Positions 44,964 to 56,496 of a stretch of DNA of 64,000 bases are shown piece by piece. Source of the DNA: Pohlia nutans (taxonomy: Eukaryota; Streptophyta; Bryopsida; Bryales; Mniaceae); contig CM040103.1 in the NCBI GenBank assembly GCA_022496805.1, positions 1,940,001-2,004,000 on the forward strand, written 5' to 3'. The position numbers and the translations under genes are program-made. The number at the start of each line of letters is the position of its first letter. Position 1 is the stretch's first letter. The notes under the pieces were generated by a model. It searched no databases. It was given only the letters and a program-made list of their open reading frames with translations, and was not told the DNA's origin.

Positions 44964-45213
44964 CATAACATTCAGTAGCCTTCAGCCACACTGCCTTTAC
45001 ATCTATCCAACAGTGTAGAAGTTCATTCAGAAAATGGATGGATAGAGCATAATTATCAGCATATCGTTAGAGGTCACTGGAGTGGAGTGGAAAATTTGAA
45101 AAAGGAAAGGAGAAAAAGAAAAACACCAAAAATAAAATAAAAAATAAAAAAATGTTGCCAGCGCTGCTTCCACGTAACATGGCGCCTGTAAAACCAACCA
45201 AATTTTCTAAAAA

Positions 45214-45246
<33 letters not shown>

Positions 45247-45538
45247 AGTTTTAATTTTTTAATTTTTTGTGATTTAAAAATAGAAGAAGTTGATAGTCAA
45301 CATTGGCTAGCGTCCCACTCCAGTGGTGGCATCAAGTCACTACAATATCTTCTTCTTTTTCATTTAGTGCATAAATTTGCAAGACCTGGTTCACTCGACC
45401 TTCCCCTCCTAGTAGTTGATATTACCTCCGCCTTCCTATAAAATAAGCTAGCTATTGATTTTATATGGATGATGTCAGATAATATTCACATTCTCTTCAA
45501 AAGTAAGGTAGAGCTTGTGAAGGCTACTGAATGTTATG
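44964..45538. mobile_element. CATAACATTCAGTA-family TIR element (575 bp)
   Basis: Termini CATAACATTCAGTAGCCTTC and AAGGCTACTGAATGTTATG. Duplicate of 30,763-31,307. The ends here are better preserved than in unit 1. Confidence 0.8.
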
Positions 45539-46283
45539 TGGGCTCATAAGTAGACCAACCGGACCGGCAGTCACAATCATTGAGATAAAAAGCTTGTATA
45601 ATTGTAAACTAAGGGACAATAAACTATATACTCTACACTACAAATTTTCTCATGCATTGGTAAAGTGTTAGTCTTAAAATGTTTGTACTACAATGTCAAA
45701 GAATGCAATGTATTACATTTTGGTCTAAATACTATTTTATATTATTTTTTAAATTATTAATATACATACAATCTTAGAATACCTTTAATTTCACTATGGT
45801 TAATTTTTTGCTAAAAATCTAATTTCAATGACTAATAGAAAATGTTTACTGTTACATTTTGTTTGTTAAACAGTGTCATAGTACACATTTTGAACGCCCT
45901 ATTGTGAAAAAACCCAATAGGCTTGTAAAAGTGACTTGAATGAAAGTCAATACATCCAAGATTGTATGAGAAAGTTACAAGGCTTTGAATCTATTCGTGA
46001 TTCAATTTCTGAACGTTGGAACGTTTAGGGGTTAATATTAAGATCCCTTCACTACATTATTATTTTAATTAGTCTCAAAACCTAAAAAAATTGTTTTATT
46101 TAGGCAATTTTTAGTTTCATTTTATAAATTTAGACACTTTTTACTTGGTTTTTTCAATTACTAAATTTGTACTTGGTAGTGCTATAACATGGATGAGAAG
46201 CATTATTTAGTGCTATATTTGTCAATATATTATTTAAAAGCTATAACCTATTTAAAGGTGGTTCTGATAGGTGCTTCTGCAGC

Positions 46284-46990
46284 TATCGATGGAGTGGAAT
46301 TCACATTGACTTGAAATGAATTTTTTGGGTCCACCTTAACAATCTTTGTCTAGTTTTAAGTAACTCTTAAATGTCACAACGTTTAGTTTCTGGACGATTA
46401 ATAGATCCAAACTCACTCTACGTTCTTATTAATGCTTGGATGAAAGTCATTCAGACAATCTTTTAAATACTTCACCAAATTGTTGTCCTATTTAATGGTT
46501 GGATTTAGTGATACGTTCAAAAATGGCCTTGCAAAGTTGCAAAAATGAGGTCATAGATCTACGAAACACAAAAATTTCAAAGAATTGCCACATTTAAGAG
46601 TATCTCATTCCAAATTCATTCCAACAAATTTTACTTAAAAAATATTAAAATAATGTTTGTAATCAAATTTAGAACAGATTTTTCATTTTAACTTTCAAAT
46701 TTTATAATTAAATATTGGTGATTGTATTGGTGAATGGAACCGTATGGATGAAATCTAAAATTCAAAAATCTAGAACTTTCATTTGTATATCAATTCCAAA
46801 ATATTCTTCTAAATAGTACTTTATGATAATTTCTCTCAATTGAAACCGTCAATTCCAGGGGTTGATTGAACCTCAAGTTTGGTGGTGAAGTAGTTGACTC
46901 TAACTGTCAGTTGAAATCCTGTGGAGGGTAGATTCGAAGGAAATCTCTGTGCAGAATAAACAGAATTTTATGTACCGTGCAAGTCGGTAA
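46284..46990 (+). pseudogene. Linked decayed gene family, unit 3 L copy
   Basis: The first block has lost its ATG (ATCGATGGAGTGG) and has TGA after FTLT. The second block still reads VEILWRVDSKEISVQ...NFMYRASR to TAA at 46,988. More decayed than the unit 1 and 2 copies in the first block, equally good in the second. Confidence 0.5.
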
Positions 46991-48238
46991 AATTCTTGCA
47001 ACGGATGCTGGAGTGCGTTATGATTGGGTGAAGTAGATCTTAAACAAATCCATTAAATGGTGAAATTTCAAGAATTTAGCACTTTCTGTCACTTCTGGAA
47101 CTTCAAATCTTTAGAAATTTTAGTTTTTAGAGCTTTGTGCAGTTGAAAGTCACATTTTTGGTACTGTAGAGTACAGAACACGCCATATATATACAAAAAT
47201 GACCATTTTATCAAATTTTCCACATGGCTAGCTGTTAGACACTCATATCTTCAGTTGACTTCATGGTGTGCCGATGAATTTATTATGAACAGTGATTACT
47301 CGTCGAGAACTCCTAATTGTCTAGATCTTTACCGACCATACGGTTCATCCGATTCTAAGGAAATAAAGTTTCATTGAATGTCTGCAGGCCAAATGTTGAC
47401 TCTAAGGGCTCTTGCCAAGGGTTTAATTTTCCCTGTAGTGCTGATCAATTGATTAGGAATCATAGCTAGTTTATCCTTCTTTCAATGGATCATAAATTCT
47501 TCTGTCGTAACGGACCAAAAAACGAAACAAAACAATTCTGAATGAACTGATGGAAACAGACCATTTCGATCAGTCCTGGTTTCTACTGCTCTGGGCATGC
47601 AGCCAGTGAGCTTCACAAAATCATAATTTTCCCGCTCTGAAATAAAACACGCCATTTTAACGAATATGACCATGATCGATATCTTCCTTTATTTACATTT
47701 CAAGAGCTAACGGCGCTGGTTCCTCAATTGGACTAGGAATTCGTGACGATGTTCTCAAATTTTATGTGCACATTCAAAATTCATCACAGATCGCAGCTAG
47801 ATTCGGCTCAGAAAAGAGCTCCAGCAACAATATCGAAAGACGAGAACCAAACCGGGGAACCAAGTGCACAAATAATTCAATGCATTGAATCTCTCATATA
47901 TACATTCGTACTAATTACAAATCATTGCCAAAACATCAGGTCTGTGATCGATGTGTGAAGTCAATAAAGACTCAGGAATTACTCTATTCAACTATTGCTA
48001 TCAAATGAATCTGTACAAATGAATGGTCACAAGTTCCGAGCTCATGATTAGAAAGAATGGCAACTGTCTGATGGAATGAAGCTAGAGTCGACGAACAGCT
48101 CATTCCATCCAAATTCTGTAGGTCGGCGGAAGAGCTAGCTCAGACCTTCAATGGCATTCAATTGGCTCCAGGGCTTCTTCGAATTCTTGCTTTCGTTGCA
48201 CGATCTTGATTAGTTGTCTTCCCATCAGTTGAATTGTT

Positions 48239-48397
48239 TCATTGACGCTTTGAAGGAGGTCGCCACTTGGAGGAGCCACCATCGCCCATGGGAGCCTTGG
48301 ATGGAGGCCTCCACTTGGAAGAGCCGCCATCGCCCTCGGGAGCCGACTGCTTCGGAGGTCGCCACTTCGATGATCCCCCATCGCCCATCACTGCCAT
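48239..48397 (-). CDS. Gene E: tandem GDGGSSKWRPP peptide precursor, type 1
   Basis: 52 residues, the same protein as genes C and F. The coding region is essentially unchanged from gene C, while the leader and promoter have several substitutions and small indels. It stands head to head with gene F: the two ATGs are 1.8 kb apart with promoters in between, so they may share regulatory DNA. Confidence 0.75.
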   Translation of the reverse strand: MAVMGDGGSSKWRPPKQSAPEGDGGSSKWRPPSKAPMGDGGSSKWRPPSKRQ

Positions 48398-48685
48398 TGC
48401 AAATTTCTCGAACTCGTATTAAAGCTCGACTTTTGAAGCTCAGTCTCGGGACACGGGAAGTGCAGCTTGGTCTGTAAACTTGGATCAGCGGAAACAGTTC
48501 TAAGATTGACTTCGAAGGCTTCACAGAATTGGCTTAGTGTGTCAATATGGAGCGCCGGGCGTTAGTTCGAAAATGTTACAGGATCACTTGTTGCAGCGCC
48601 TTCGATCAAGTTGTGTTGATCGATCACTGAGGTGAGTGAGATTGTTGAGGAAGATGGAATGTTTAGATCATTCGCAGCAGTGCTG

Positions 48686-48795
48686 TTTTATACGTCTTGC
48701 TTTAGACACTTCGCAACTGGCAACAGGCAAAGTTGTTCAAATGACGCGGACTTGATTTGTCAGAGTTCAGACGCCGGCCCCGACAAACCAAAGTT
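48686..48795 (-). promoter_or_regulatory. Promoter of gene E
   Basis: TATAAAA at 48,686-48,692, 289 bp before the ATG. GTCCGCGTCATTTGAACAAC and CTCTGACAAATC-like blocks lie upstream. Confidence 0.55.
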
Positions 48796-49140
48796 GATCA
48801 AATGCAGCAGCGTGAGACTGAACTCATTCGCGATGGGAAGTGGGTACTCTGAATTGAATTGGTGGATTCGAATGAGTTCGTGTTGAACGGCGCCGGCGAC
48901 CGAAGGACAACACGATCTATGCGGGTGTGGTTCAATGAAGACCCAAGTTGCACGTACATCTTGTTGACGGACTCGTAAGTTACTAAGTTCCTCCAACGTT
49001 CCTCTAAGGTTGGGACAATTCAGAGCTACTGTTGCTGAGGGGGTTTTCATGAAACTGCGATGAAAAATTCGACAGTTAGTAAACATTTGGTCAATTGTAC
49101 ACCCATCTGTATTCTGCCAATTGTTATACAGATGGGTTGT

Positions 49141-49689
49141 AAATTGGAAAATATTACATGCTTATTATTGTTACTTGCTTTGTAAATTGCTTCGAAATTG
49201 GAAATCATCTTTTAGACACATGCATAACGCAATTTTGGCTTCATTTCAAGTCAAAGTCAAATAGTGTTTTTTCTGGCCACAATAAGTTGCTCGCAGCTGC
49301 TTTGAAGCACGTGATAACAACTTTTTGTCGCCCGACAAGAAAAACATTAATGTCAGATCTTCCAAACCGTACGTTCTTTGTTGAGAGTTGTGGTAAACAC
49401 CTTTACAGTACTAAAACCTGATATCATGATTTATGACTGGATGGGTACTAAACATTTGTACGGAAGCCACCCAATCTGTGGGTCAATGTTGGGTTGGGTT
49501 CCACAAAGGAAGAGATTCGAAGAGTGACCTCTAAGTAGTACCTTAGGCTGCTGATGGTGTTGTACTCATAATTTTAACAATGGTTTCGCCCATGGATTAC
49601 AGTCACTGAAATAAGCAGCGTGCGTAGTATCTTCTACTTTCTAGTCAAATTTACTATGCTACAAAATTGTGAAAATGGCATCTAGATCG
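49141..49689. other. Spacer between the inverted gene pair
   Basis: Up to about 49,240 it still resembles 35,440-35,545. After that no match to other units and no gene. It holds the axis of the E/F inverted duplication. Confidence 0.5.
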
Positions 49690-49817
49690 TGTTGTCATTC
49701 GGTCGCCGCCGGCGCGGCGTTCAACACGAACTCCTATGAATCCAGCTATTCAATTCAGAGAACCCACTTCCCATCGCGAATGAGTTCAGTCTCACGCTGC
49801 TGCCTTTGATCAACTTC

Positions 49818-49927
49818 GGTCTGTCGGGACCGGCGTCTGAGCTCTGACAAATCAAGCTAGCTAGTCCGCGTCATTTGAACAACTCTGCTTGTTGCCAGTT
49901 GCGATATGTTTAAAGCAAGACGTATAA
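49818..49927 (+). promoter_or_regulatory. Promoter of gene F
   Basis: TATAAAA at 49,921-49,927, 293 bp before the ATG. GAGCTCTGACAAATCAAG and GTCCGCGTCATTTGAACAAC lie upstream. A four-base AGCT duplication sits just before GTCCGCGTC. Confidence 0.55.
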
Positions 49928-50219
49928 AACAGCACCGCTACGAATGATCCAAACATTCCATCTTCCTCAACAATCTCACTCAGCTCAGTGATCGAGCAAC
50001 TCAAATTGATCGAAGCCTGTGCTGCAACAAGTGAGGCTGTGATATTCTCGAACTAACGCCCGGCGCTCCATATTGACACACTAAGCCAGATCTGAGAAGC
50101 CTTCGACTTTCTCTTAGAACTCTTCCCGCCGATCCAAGTCTTCAGACCAGCCTGCACTTCCCGTGTCCTGAGACTGAGCTTCAAAAGTCGAGCTTTAATA
50201 CGAGTTCGAGAAATTTGCA

Positions 50220-50378
50220 ATGGCAGTGATGGGCGATGGGGGATCATCGAAGTGGCGACCTCCGAAGCAGTCGGCTCCCGAGGGTGATGGCGGCTCTTCC
50301 AAGTGGAGGCCTCCATCCAAGGCTCCCATGGGCGATGGTGGCTCCTCCAAGTGGCGACCTCCTTCAAAGCGTCAATGA
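50220..50378 (+). CDS. Gene F: tandem GDGGSSKWRPP peptide precursor, type 1
   Basis: Same 52-residue protein as C and E, on the + strand. The three motif copies within this gene differ at the third position of nearly every Gly, Ser and Pro codon (GGG/GGC/GGT, TCA/TCT/TCC, CCG/CCA/CCT) and use CGA, AGG, CGA for Arg, yet encode the same 11 residues. The leader has CAACAA|GTGAGG and CTTTCTCTTAG|AACTC as possible intron borders. Upstream ATG (49,944) opens a 15-codon uORF here but is followed at once by a stop in gene C, so a regulatory uORF is not conserved. Confidence 0.77.
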   Translation: MAVMGDGGSSKWRPPKQSAPEGDGGSSKWRPPSKAPMGDGGSSKWRPPSKRQ

Positions 50379-51668
50379 AACAATTCAACTGATGAGAAGA
50401 CAATTAATTAAGATCGTGCAACGAAAGCAAGAATTCGAAGAAGCCCTGGAGCCAATTGAATGCCATTGAAGGTCCGAGCTAGCTCTTCCGCCGACCTACA
50501 GAATATCGATTGAATTCATAAGCTATTCGTCGATCTCTAGTTTCATTCCATCAGACAGTTGCCATTCTTTCTAATCATGAGCTCCGAACTCGTGACCATT
50601 CTTTTGTACAGATTAATTTGATAGCAATAGTTGATTAGAGTAATTCCTGAGTCTTTATTGACTTCACACATCGATCACAGGGCCTGATGTTGTGACAATG
50701 TTTGATACGACAGCTTCAATCGAAACTGACCGTTTGTTAACACACTATACGACTGTATAATTATGTATATGAAAGGATTCAGTTGATTGAAATGTTTTTG
50801 CATTTCGTTCTCGGCGTGGTTCTTGTCTGTCGATTTTGTTTCTGCAGCTAGAATCTAGCTGCGATAAGTCATAAATCTTAACTGTGCACATGAAAAGTGC
50901 GGACATCTTCACAAGTTCCTACTAGTCCAATCGAGGAACCAGCCTGCGCCGCTAGCTCTTCAAATATAATGGAGATATGCCCATATTCGTTAAAATGGCG
51001 ACCCGTCCGTGATTAATTTCAGAGGCTCGAGGGCGAAATTAAAATTGTGAATTCAAGACATTCACTGCATGCCCAGAGCTCTGAAAACTAGGACTAGTCT
51101 AGATCCCAGTATTCAGTCAGGCTATTGGAAGTGCGTCATGAAAATGACCTGTTTCTAGCTATCAGTTCATTCATAATGTTTTTGCTTCGTTAGGTTCAAT
51201 GTGTTTTCTTGGATGACACTACTGAGATAGGAACTAATTATCGGGCAGTGCAAGAAGGGTTACTTTACTTCTACTCCTAATTAGGACTCCTAATCGATCA
51301 ACTTTCTAGGGAAAATGAAACCGCTGGCAGGAATCCTTAGAGTAAGCATTTGTACTGCAGACTTTCAACGCACTTTGCTTCCAATCTGATGAACAGTAGT
51401 GTCGGTAGCTAGACAATCAGAAGAAGTGCGCAACAAGTAATATCTGATCAAATGTCCGTGCGTTCAACTGAGATGTGTGTTTAACAGTTCTCCCTCCATG
51501 TGGAAAATTTGATAAAATGGTCTTTATCGATTAAAAAAAGGAGTGTTCCATAGGACCAAAATTGTGATATTCAAGTGCGCAAAGCTCCAGATGAAAACTA
51601 AGATTTCTGTAGATTTGAGGTTCTAGACTGTAAGTGACTGAGAAAGTGCCAAATTCTAACTTGTAAAT

Positions 51669-51952
51669 TCACCAGTTACTGTATTTACTTATCACTTCAC
51701 CCCCGTTATTATCCATCATGTGCGTTGCAGTAAATCTACAGACTTCACTGTACATGAAATTCTGGTCACACTGCAAAGAGATTTCATTTGAACCCTCCCT
51801 CCACAGTATGTCAACTGACTTGAGTCAACTCCTCCTTCACCTCCAAACTTGAGGTACAAATCAAACTGGACAAAGTCGGGGACAAAGTTCGTTAATAAGG
51901 ACCCAGAAAATCCATTTGAAGTCAATGTGAATTCCACTCCATCGGTGGCCAT
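51669..51952 (-). pseudogene. Best-preserved copy of the linked gene family (beside gene F)
   Basis: Reads MATDGVEFTLTSNGFSGSLL, then TNFVPDFVQFDLYLKFGGEG as one open frame. The frame that aligns with the other copies then appears two bases out of phase: VDILWREGSNEISLQCDQNF, MYSEVCRFTATHMMDNNGG, stop at 51,669. A single small indel or a lost intron would explain the shift. The original frame stays open to 51,716. The alternating polar/hydrophobic pattern suggests a beta-rich protein of ~95 residues or more. I do not recognise the family. Confidence 0.5.
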
Positions 51953-52125
51953 CTGGCAAGAAATGCTTGCAGAACCACGTTTCAACCCTGTCATGCATGT
52001 ATATGGTAGTGGACCGTATAAGTTAAGAGACAGCAAAATATGACACTTTTATTTGGCATTAAAAGGGAAGTAAATTAATAATTCTTCTAAAGCTGTCAGA
52101 AGTTGTCAAAACAAAAATAAACATT

Positions 52126-52447
52126 AGAGTTAACCGAAAAGTTAGCCCAAAGAGGAAAGTTTTAGCAAATTCCTCTTGAGCTCCTCTTGAACTCATATTG
52201 AAATATAAATAGACCGAAAACTAGTTCAAGAGGAGTTGGGAGACAATCTAAAGCAAGCCACTGCCATTATTCTCCACACCTCGCAATGACTTCCACACCT
52301 CCTACCAAAGCTCCAAGCCCATGGCCCACAAGGGGACAAGTTATGACACGACACTATTCAACCCAAACATAGATCAAGGGAGCTCAAAAGAGCGCTTGAA
52401 AGAAGGTTGAAAAGGCATGTTCCATGGCCTTCTTTTCGGTTAACTCT
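52126..52447. mobile_element. 322-bp MITE with ATT duplication
   Basis: Perfect termini AGAGTTAACCGAAAAG / CTTTTCGGTTAACTCT, flanked by ATT on both sides. Inside are AGGAGCTCAAGAGG-type inverted words. The 3-bp target fits a Harbinger-like element. Confidence 0.85.
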
Positions 52448-53465
52448 ATTGGCTTCCCTAAATATTCATAACCGGTCAATGTGAATTCCAATTCATGCAT
52501 GGTAATCTTGCCAGAAATGTGGTACTTCCATAATTGGTGACATGGTCTTGTCAAAGAATACTTAGGACAAAATGCTTGGTGTGAGAACCAACCTTGGCTA
52601 TTTTGACAATATTTGGTGTGTAAATATCAAACTCCACATCATAAGAGGTACTTTATCATCCACAAATAGGTTTGGTGACTGAGTGGAAAATGACTATTGT
52701 TGTCTTGTTGGGCCTACTCTAATTTGATGCAACGCTTAGCCAAATCAAACGTGGAATCAGAAAGTTTTCTAGCCTTATTAATTTTCACCTTATCACTAAT
52801 CATTGTAGGAGATTTGGAATCATGGGCAAGTTCACATCATCTTTAGCTACAGATCAAACATTTTACTCTATATTGAAAGCTTTTAGAGTGCTAGTGTCAA
52901 AAAGGGTGACTGGACTCCACTAACTGCTAAAGAACCATACAATTGGTTCACAACATTCTTAAATTACTGTTTTCGTTCGTTTGAGGCAACTTATGAAAAC
53001 ATTCGTATTTTAATATGAATGTTACAGAGCACAAGAATGCGTTGGAAATAAATCTACTAGACTGTTCAGGTGATGACCAGTTCCAACTTTCAGGGCTGCC
53101 GGCTGCCCAGGAGCTGACGGACCTGGTCAACAATATTATGTTGAGTAAGGTCCATTGGCTGGGGTAGCCTGGAACGTGGCTCCCAGGTCCACAGTTGCAG
53201 CAACTGAAAATGGATGGATGCAAGCGGACAGAAACATCCTGGAGTTGACATGGAATTCATTCGTCACTTGGACCTTTTCTCATCCAAGGTGGGACATGTC
53301 ATCACTCTGGGGCATCATGACCGACGTCATAACGGAAACGCTGCTCAAACTTTAGGAACAGCCGACGCGCTTCAGCAAATCTGGTCACGAATACATACCG
53401 ACGTGGGTCAGTCAAAGGCTTGGCCGGGCTGGCTAGCCAATTGAGCCAGGGTGACTGTCTGTAAT
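52448..53465. other. Non-coding sequence upstream of gene G
   Basis: 52,455-52,520 contains another faint match to the linked decayed family (GTCAATGTGAATTCCA, reverse complement). Otherwise no gene; ORFs at 52.9-53.5 kb lack support. Confidence 0.4.
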
Positions 53466-53606
53466 CACGGCTTGACCACGCAGTCAAAATCTCACACTCC
53501 ACCAGCTACTCGCCAATCTCCATGCAAGCACGCCTCCAGTCAGACTCACTCACTCACTCACCCCGTCATGGCCTGATCGATCTGAGTCCCCGAGGCCATT
53601 ATATAA
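53466..53606 (+). promoter_or_regulatory. Promoter of gene G
   Basis: TATATAA at 53,600-53,606, 315 bp before the ATG. The upstream sequence differs from the other seven genes; it has TTGACC (53,473) and two GTCA/TGAC words. The W-box reading is inference. Confidence 0.5.
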
Positions 53607-53920
53607 GCAGACGAACTGGCCTCCATTCCTCATTCATTCTCAACTTACAGCTCCAGATAATCATACCATCTCAGTCGGAGTCTAGCATTTGAGCTCTCTG
53701 CTGAAGACCTCCAGTGCAGTGATCGACTTGTTGGCTGATTCCAAACTAAGGCAATAACATACTTGAGTATATTCTTGAGCAAGCTTTGCTACATTTCGAG
53801 ATTCGGCACTCTTGATCTTGTCCCTACGTACGAGAAAAACTAAGCTCTGCGCATATTCGAAGACTTGACAGCAGTGCAATTGAAAATAGTTCCTGAAGTG
53901 CCAACAACGTAGTTATTGAA

Positions 53921-54154
53921 ATGGCTGCCAACGAAGGTGATGGAGGTGGCTCCAAGTGGAACCCTTTCTCGTACACTGGCGACTACGACGACTGCGAAGG
54001 TGATGGAGGGTCCTCCAAATGGAGACCTCCCTCGCACCACGCCGAAGGTGATGGCGGCTCTTCCAAATGGAGGCCGCCTTCGCACAGCTGCGGCTTCGAG
54101 CTCTCAGAAGGTGACGGCGGCTCCTCAAAATGGAGACCCGGCAAGGGATTCTGA
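53921..54154 (+). CDS. Gene G: diverged four-repeat peptide precursor
   Basis: 76-77 residues with four motif copies: GDGGGSKWNPF, GDGGSSKWRPP, GDGGSSKWRPP and GDGGSSKWRPG, each preceded by Glu. The spacers are unrelated to those of the other genes and to each other (SYTGDYDDCE, SHHAE, SHSCGFELSE) and the C-terminus is KGF. Start MAANE replaces MAVM. So the GDGG-SKW core has been held while everything around it changed, the strongest single piece of evidence that the core is the functional part. Two Cys occur in spacers. No signal peptide. The flanks do not match the duplicated units, so this is an older paralogue. Confidence 0.8.
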   Translation: MAANEGDGGGSKWNPFSYTGDYDDCEGDGGSSKWRPPSHHAEGDGGSSKWRPPSHSCGFELSEGDGGSSKWRPGKGF

Positions 54155-54797
54155 AGCGGATCTATTCAGCAATTTTGTACAGCAATACACCGAGCAATGG
54201 TAGTCACCCAGAGTGACCAGTTGCGCAAGCTTGACGTGCGGAGGCGATGTTTCAGTCTAACTCGAGAGACATCATTTTTCTCCGAGGCTTCATCCTTTCG
54301 ACATATCAGCAATTTTTTTGGTGTCAACGTAGTTGTCCCCATGGGTCGTTCCGACATGTATTCAGAACAGATCATTCATACAACCATTCTTTAGGACCCC
54401 GATTAGTACGTAGACTAGGGGGCCGCGCCTGATGTAAGTCAACACTACAAGCAGAGGCGTCGTTTCTCACTCTCGAGGACGCTGTTGATTGTCGCTTTTC
54501 ACTGTTAGTACACGAATTGGTTACTTGACGAATCGCACTCATCAAGTCCAACCAAAAAATTGGTTCATAGTAGTATGCAGTGGCGTTGTTTGACTAAAAA
54601 AGGACTGGGATGCGACTCCTTCTCCTTGTAGTGTAATAGCTGCCATTCTGAGCCAATTCGTCATTGGCGATGTAAAAGAGGATGAGAGGATTACAAATTA
54701 ACTTGAGGATATTTCGTAAGTTCATCATCTCTTGACTAAACATGTCTAAGTATCTTGAATTAATTGGGCGTATTTATTGAGAATGCATACTCGTCCG
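54155..54797. other. Downstream flank of gene G, no gene
   Basis: Nothing recognisable; short ORFs only. Confidence 0.4.
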
Positions 54798-55239
54798 GGG
54801 TCCATTCAAGCTAATAGGAGCCAAGGGTGCCCCCTTTGGAGTGCTTTCGAGAGTCCTTTTGAGAGTCCTTAGAGAAAAATAAATCATGATTTTCATTCAA
54901 AGAACAAATTTTTAATGCATTTACCTCAATTTTCATTGAGATAATCATCATTCTCATTCAATAATCCCCAAAAAATTACTTAAAAAGCATTTTTCATCAT
55001 TTAGAAAAGCACTTAAAAGGTCATTAAAAGGATTGATGACAGGGCTTTTTTAGTGCTTTTAATACCTAAATATTGACAATATTGTCATCATCCTATACTA
55101 TGTGATTTATATACATGTTACAAACATTGACATATCATTTTAATTTTCAATAACAAATTAAATTAAACAAAATATTGAAAATGCTTGAAAAAAAGCACTG
55201 ATGACACTTTAGTTGGGTCCTATTAGCTTGAATGTACCC
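54798..55239. mobile_element. 442-bp MITE
   Basis: Termini GGGTCCATTCAAGCTAATAG and the complement of CTATTAGCTTGAATGTACCC, continuing with GAGCCAA / TTGGGTCC. Interior carries AAAAAGCACT-type inverted words. Target duplication not clear. Confidence 0.85.
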
Positions 55240-56490
55240 TCCGTCGTTATTTACATCCCCGGGTTTGCATCATTTTGTGCTGTATGAGGTCCACGAAGTC
55301 ACAGACTGGCACTGTTGAGCCCTTTTGTTATTTAGCGCAAATGCATAACCCATGCTTAACCTTAAATGCCTGGGCGTCCATTTTTTGAATGTTGTACAAG
55401 TTTCATCCATGTTTTTGCATGTCATGATAGTGACATGCACTTTTTGTTGTGTGGATTTTTAACTGTAGACTTTATGAGAAGTTAGCTTCATGCATGTGTA
55501 ATCCCATTAAAAAGGGGAATGATGATTTGTGACAATTTTTTGTCTGATTTCATGTTGTAGTGATTCACCTAAAATTTCAAAGATTTTAATATACAAAATT
55601 ATGCTCTTAAAAAGTCAACCTATAAAATTAAGAACCAAAAAATCTCAAAACAATTACTACATTTAGAGTTATACGTTTCAACCAATCACAACAGCTTTCA
55701 TCCACAAATTGTCAATATCTTATTTGTAATCAAATACAAAAGAATTTATGTATCCTTGTCATCACAACTACTCACTAGCATTGACACGTACAGTCAATGT
55801 GCATGGCACAGTTTCATTCCTTTTTCATTTATAGCAAGTGATAAACGACACATTTCCTACTAGTGAATTGTGAAGATCGGCAATGTTTCCTAAAATGTAC
55901 TACGAACTCGTGAACTCGTGAAGATGTTCACAGATTTAATTTCATGTGCACAGCCAAGATTGATCCCAGCTAGATTCAGCGAGAAAAAAGTTGCAGCAAC
56001 ATTGACAGACGGAAAGTCAAGAACTAATTATACGCACAAATTATGCTTCAATCAACAGAAATTATTCACATGCTCACAGTCGAAGGTATAATTATGAAAT
56101 GTTCACAAATTAGTGAGCAGCTTCGATGGAAGCTGGAGTATTATTGGCAAATCAATGTCACCACATCCTGAGATCGATGTGTGAATAAAGAATCAGGAGC
56201 TACTCTAATCATCTACAGTATGCAGCCCTGTCAAATGAATCTGTACAAAAGAATGAATTGTAACTCATGGAATGAATCAAGACCAGCTTATTCAATCCAC
56301 GTTCTGCCGTAAAGGCTAGCCAGCTCAATTACAATCAACCCCGCAATCAATTCAGAATCATCAATTGAAGAATTTCACGCTATCGCCAGGAAGGAAACAA
56401 TTGGCCGGCCGGGTTGCTCAGACTCATGCACGCTTTCGTCGCATGTGCCGAGAGTCATGCATGATCTCGATCAGTTGTCTTTCCCAAAGA
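55240..56490. other. 3' flank of gene H, partly duplicated sequence
   Basis: From about 55,905 (GAACTCGTGAAGATGTTC) onward it is a diverged match to the 3' flanks of the type-1 genes (18,410-18,510, 47,730-47,830). 55,240-55,900 is AT-rich with no gene. Confidence 0.5.
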
Positions 56491-56496
56491 TCCATT

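Larger units (their letters stand above)
46015..49140. repeat. Segmental duplication unit 3 (partial)
   Basis: Matches the start of unit 2 (31,930-35,430), including L pseudogene, gene E, promoter and hairpin, then stops matching near 49,240. No R copy or type-2 gene follows. Confidence 0.85.
49690..51970. repeat. Inverted partial copy of the duplication unit
   Basis: Reverse complement of the promoter-gene-3' flank-L segment (compare 46,285-49,080 and 32,190-35,330). Gene F is well conserved; beyond about 50,740 the match to the L segment is clearly more diverged than between units 1-3. Confidence 0.8.

Noticed and set aside
49944..49991. Upstream ORF in the gene F leader
   Set aside because: In gene C the same ATG is followed after one codon by a stop, so it is not conserved.
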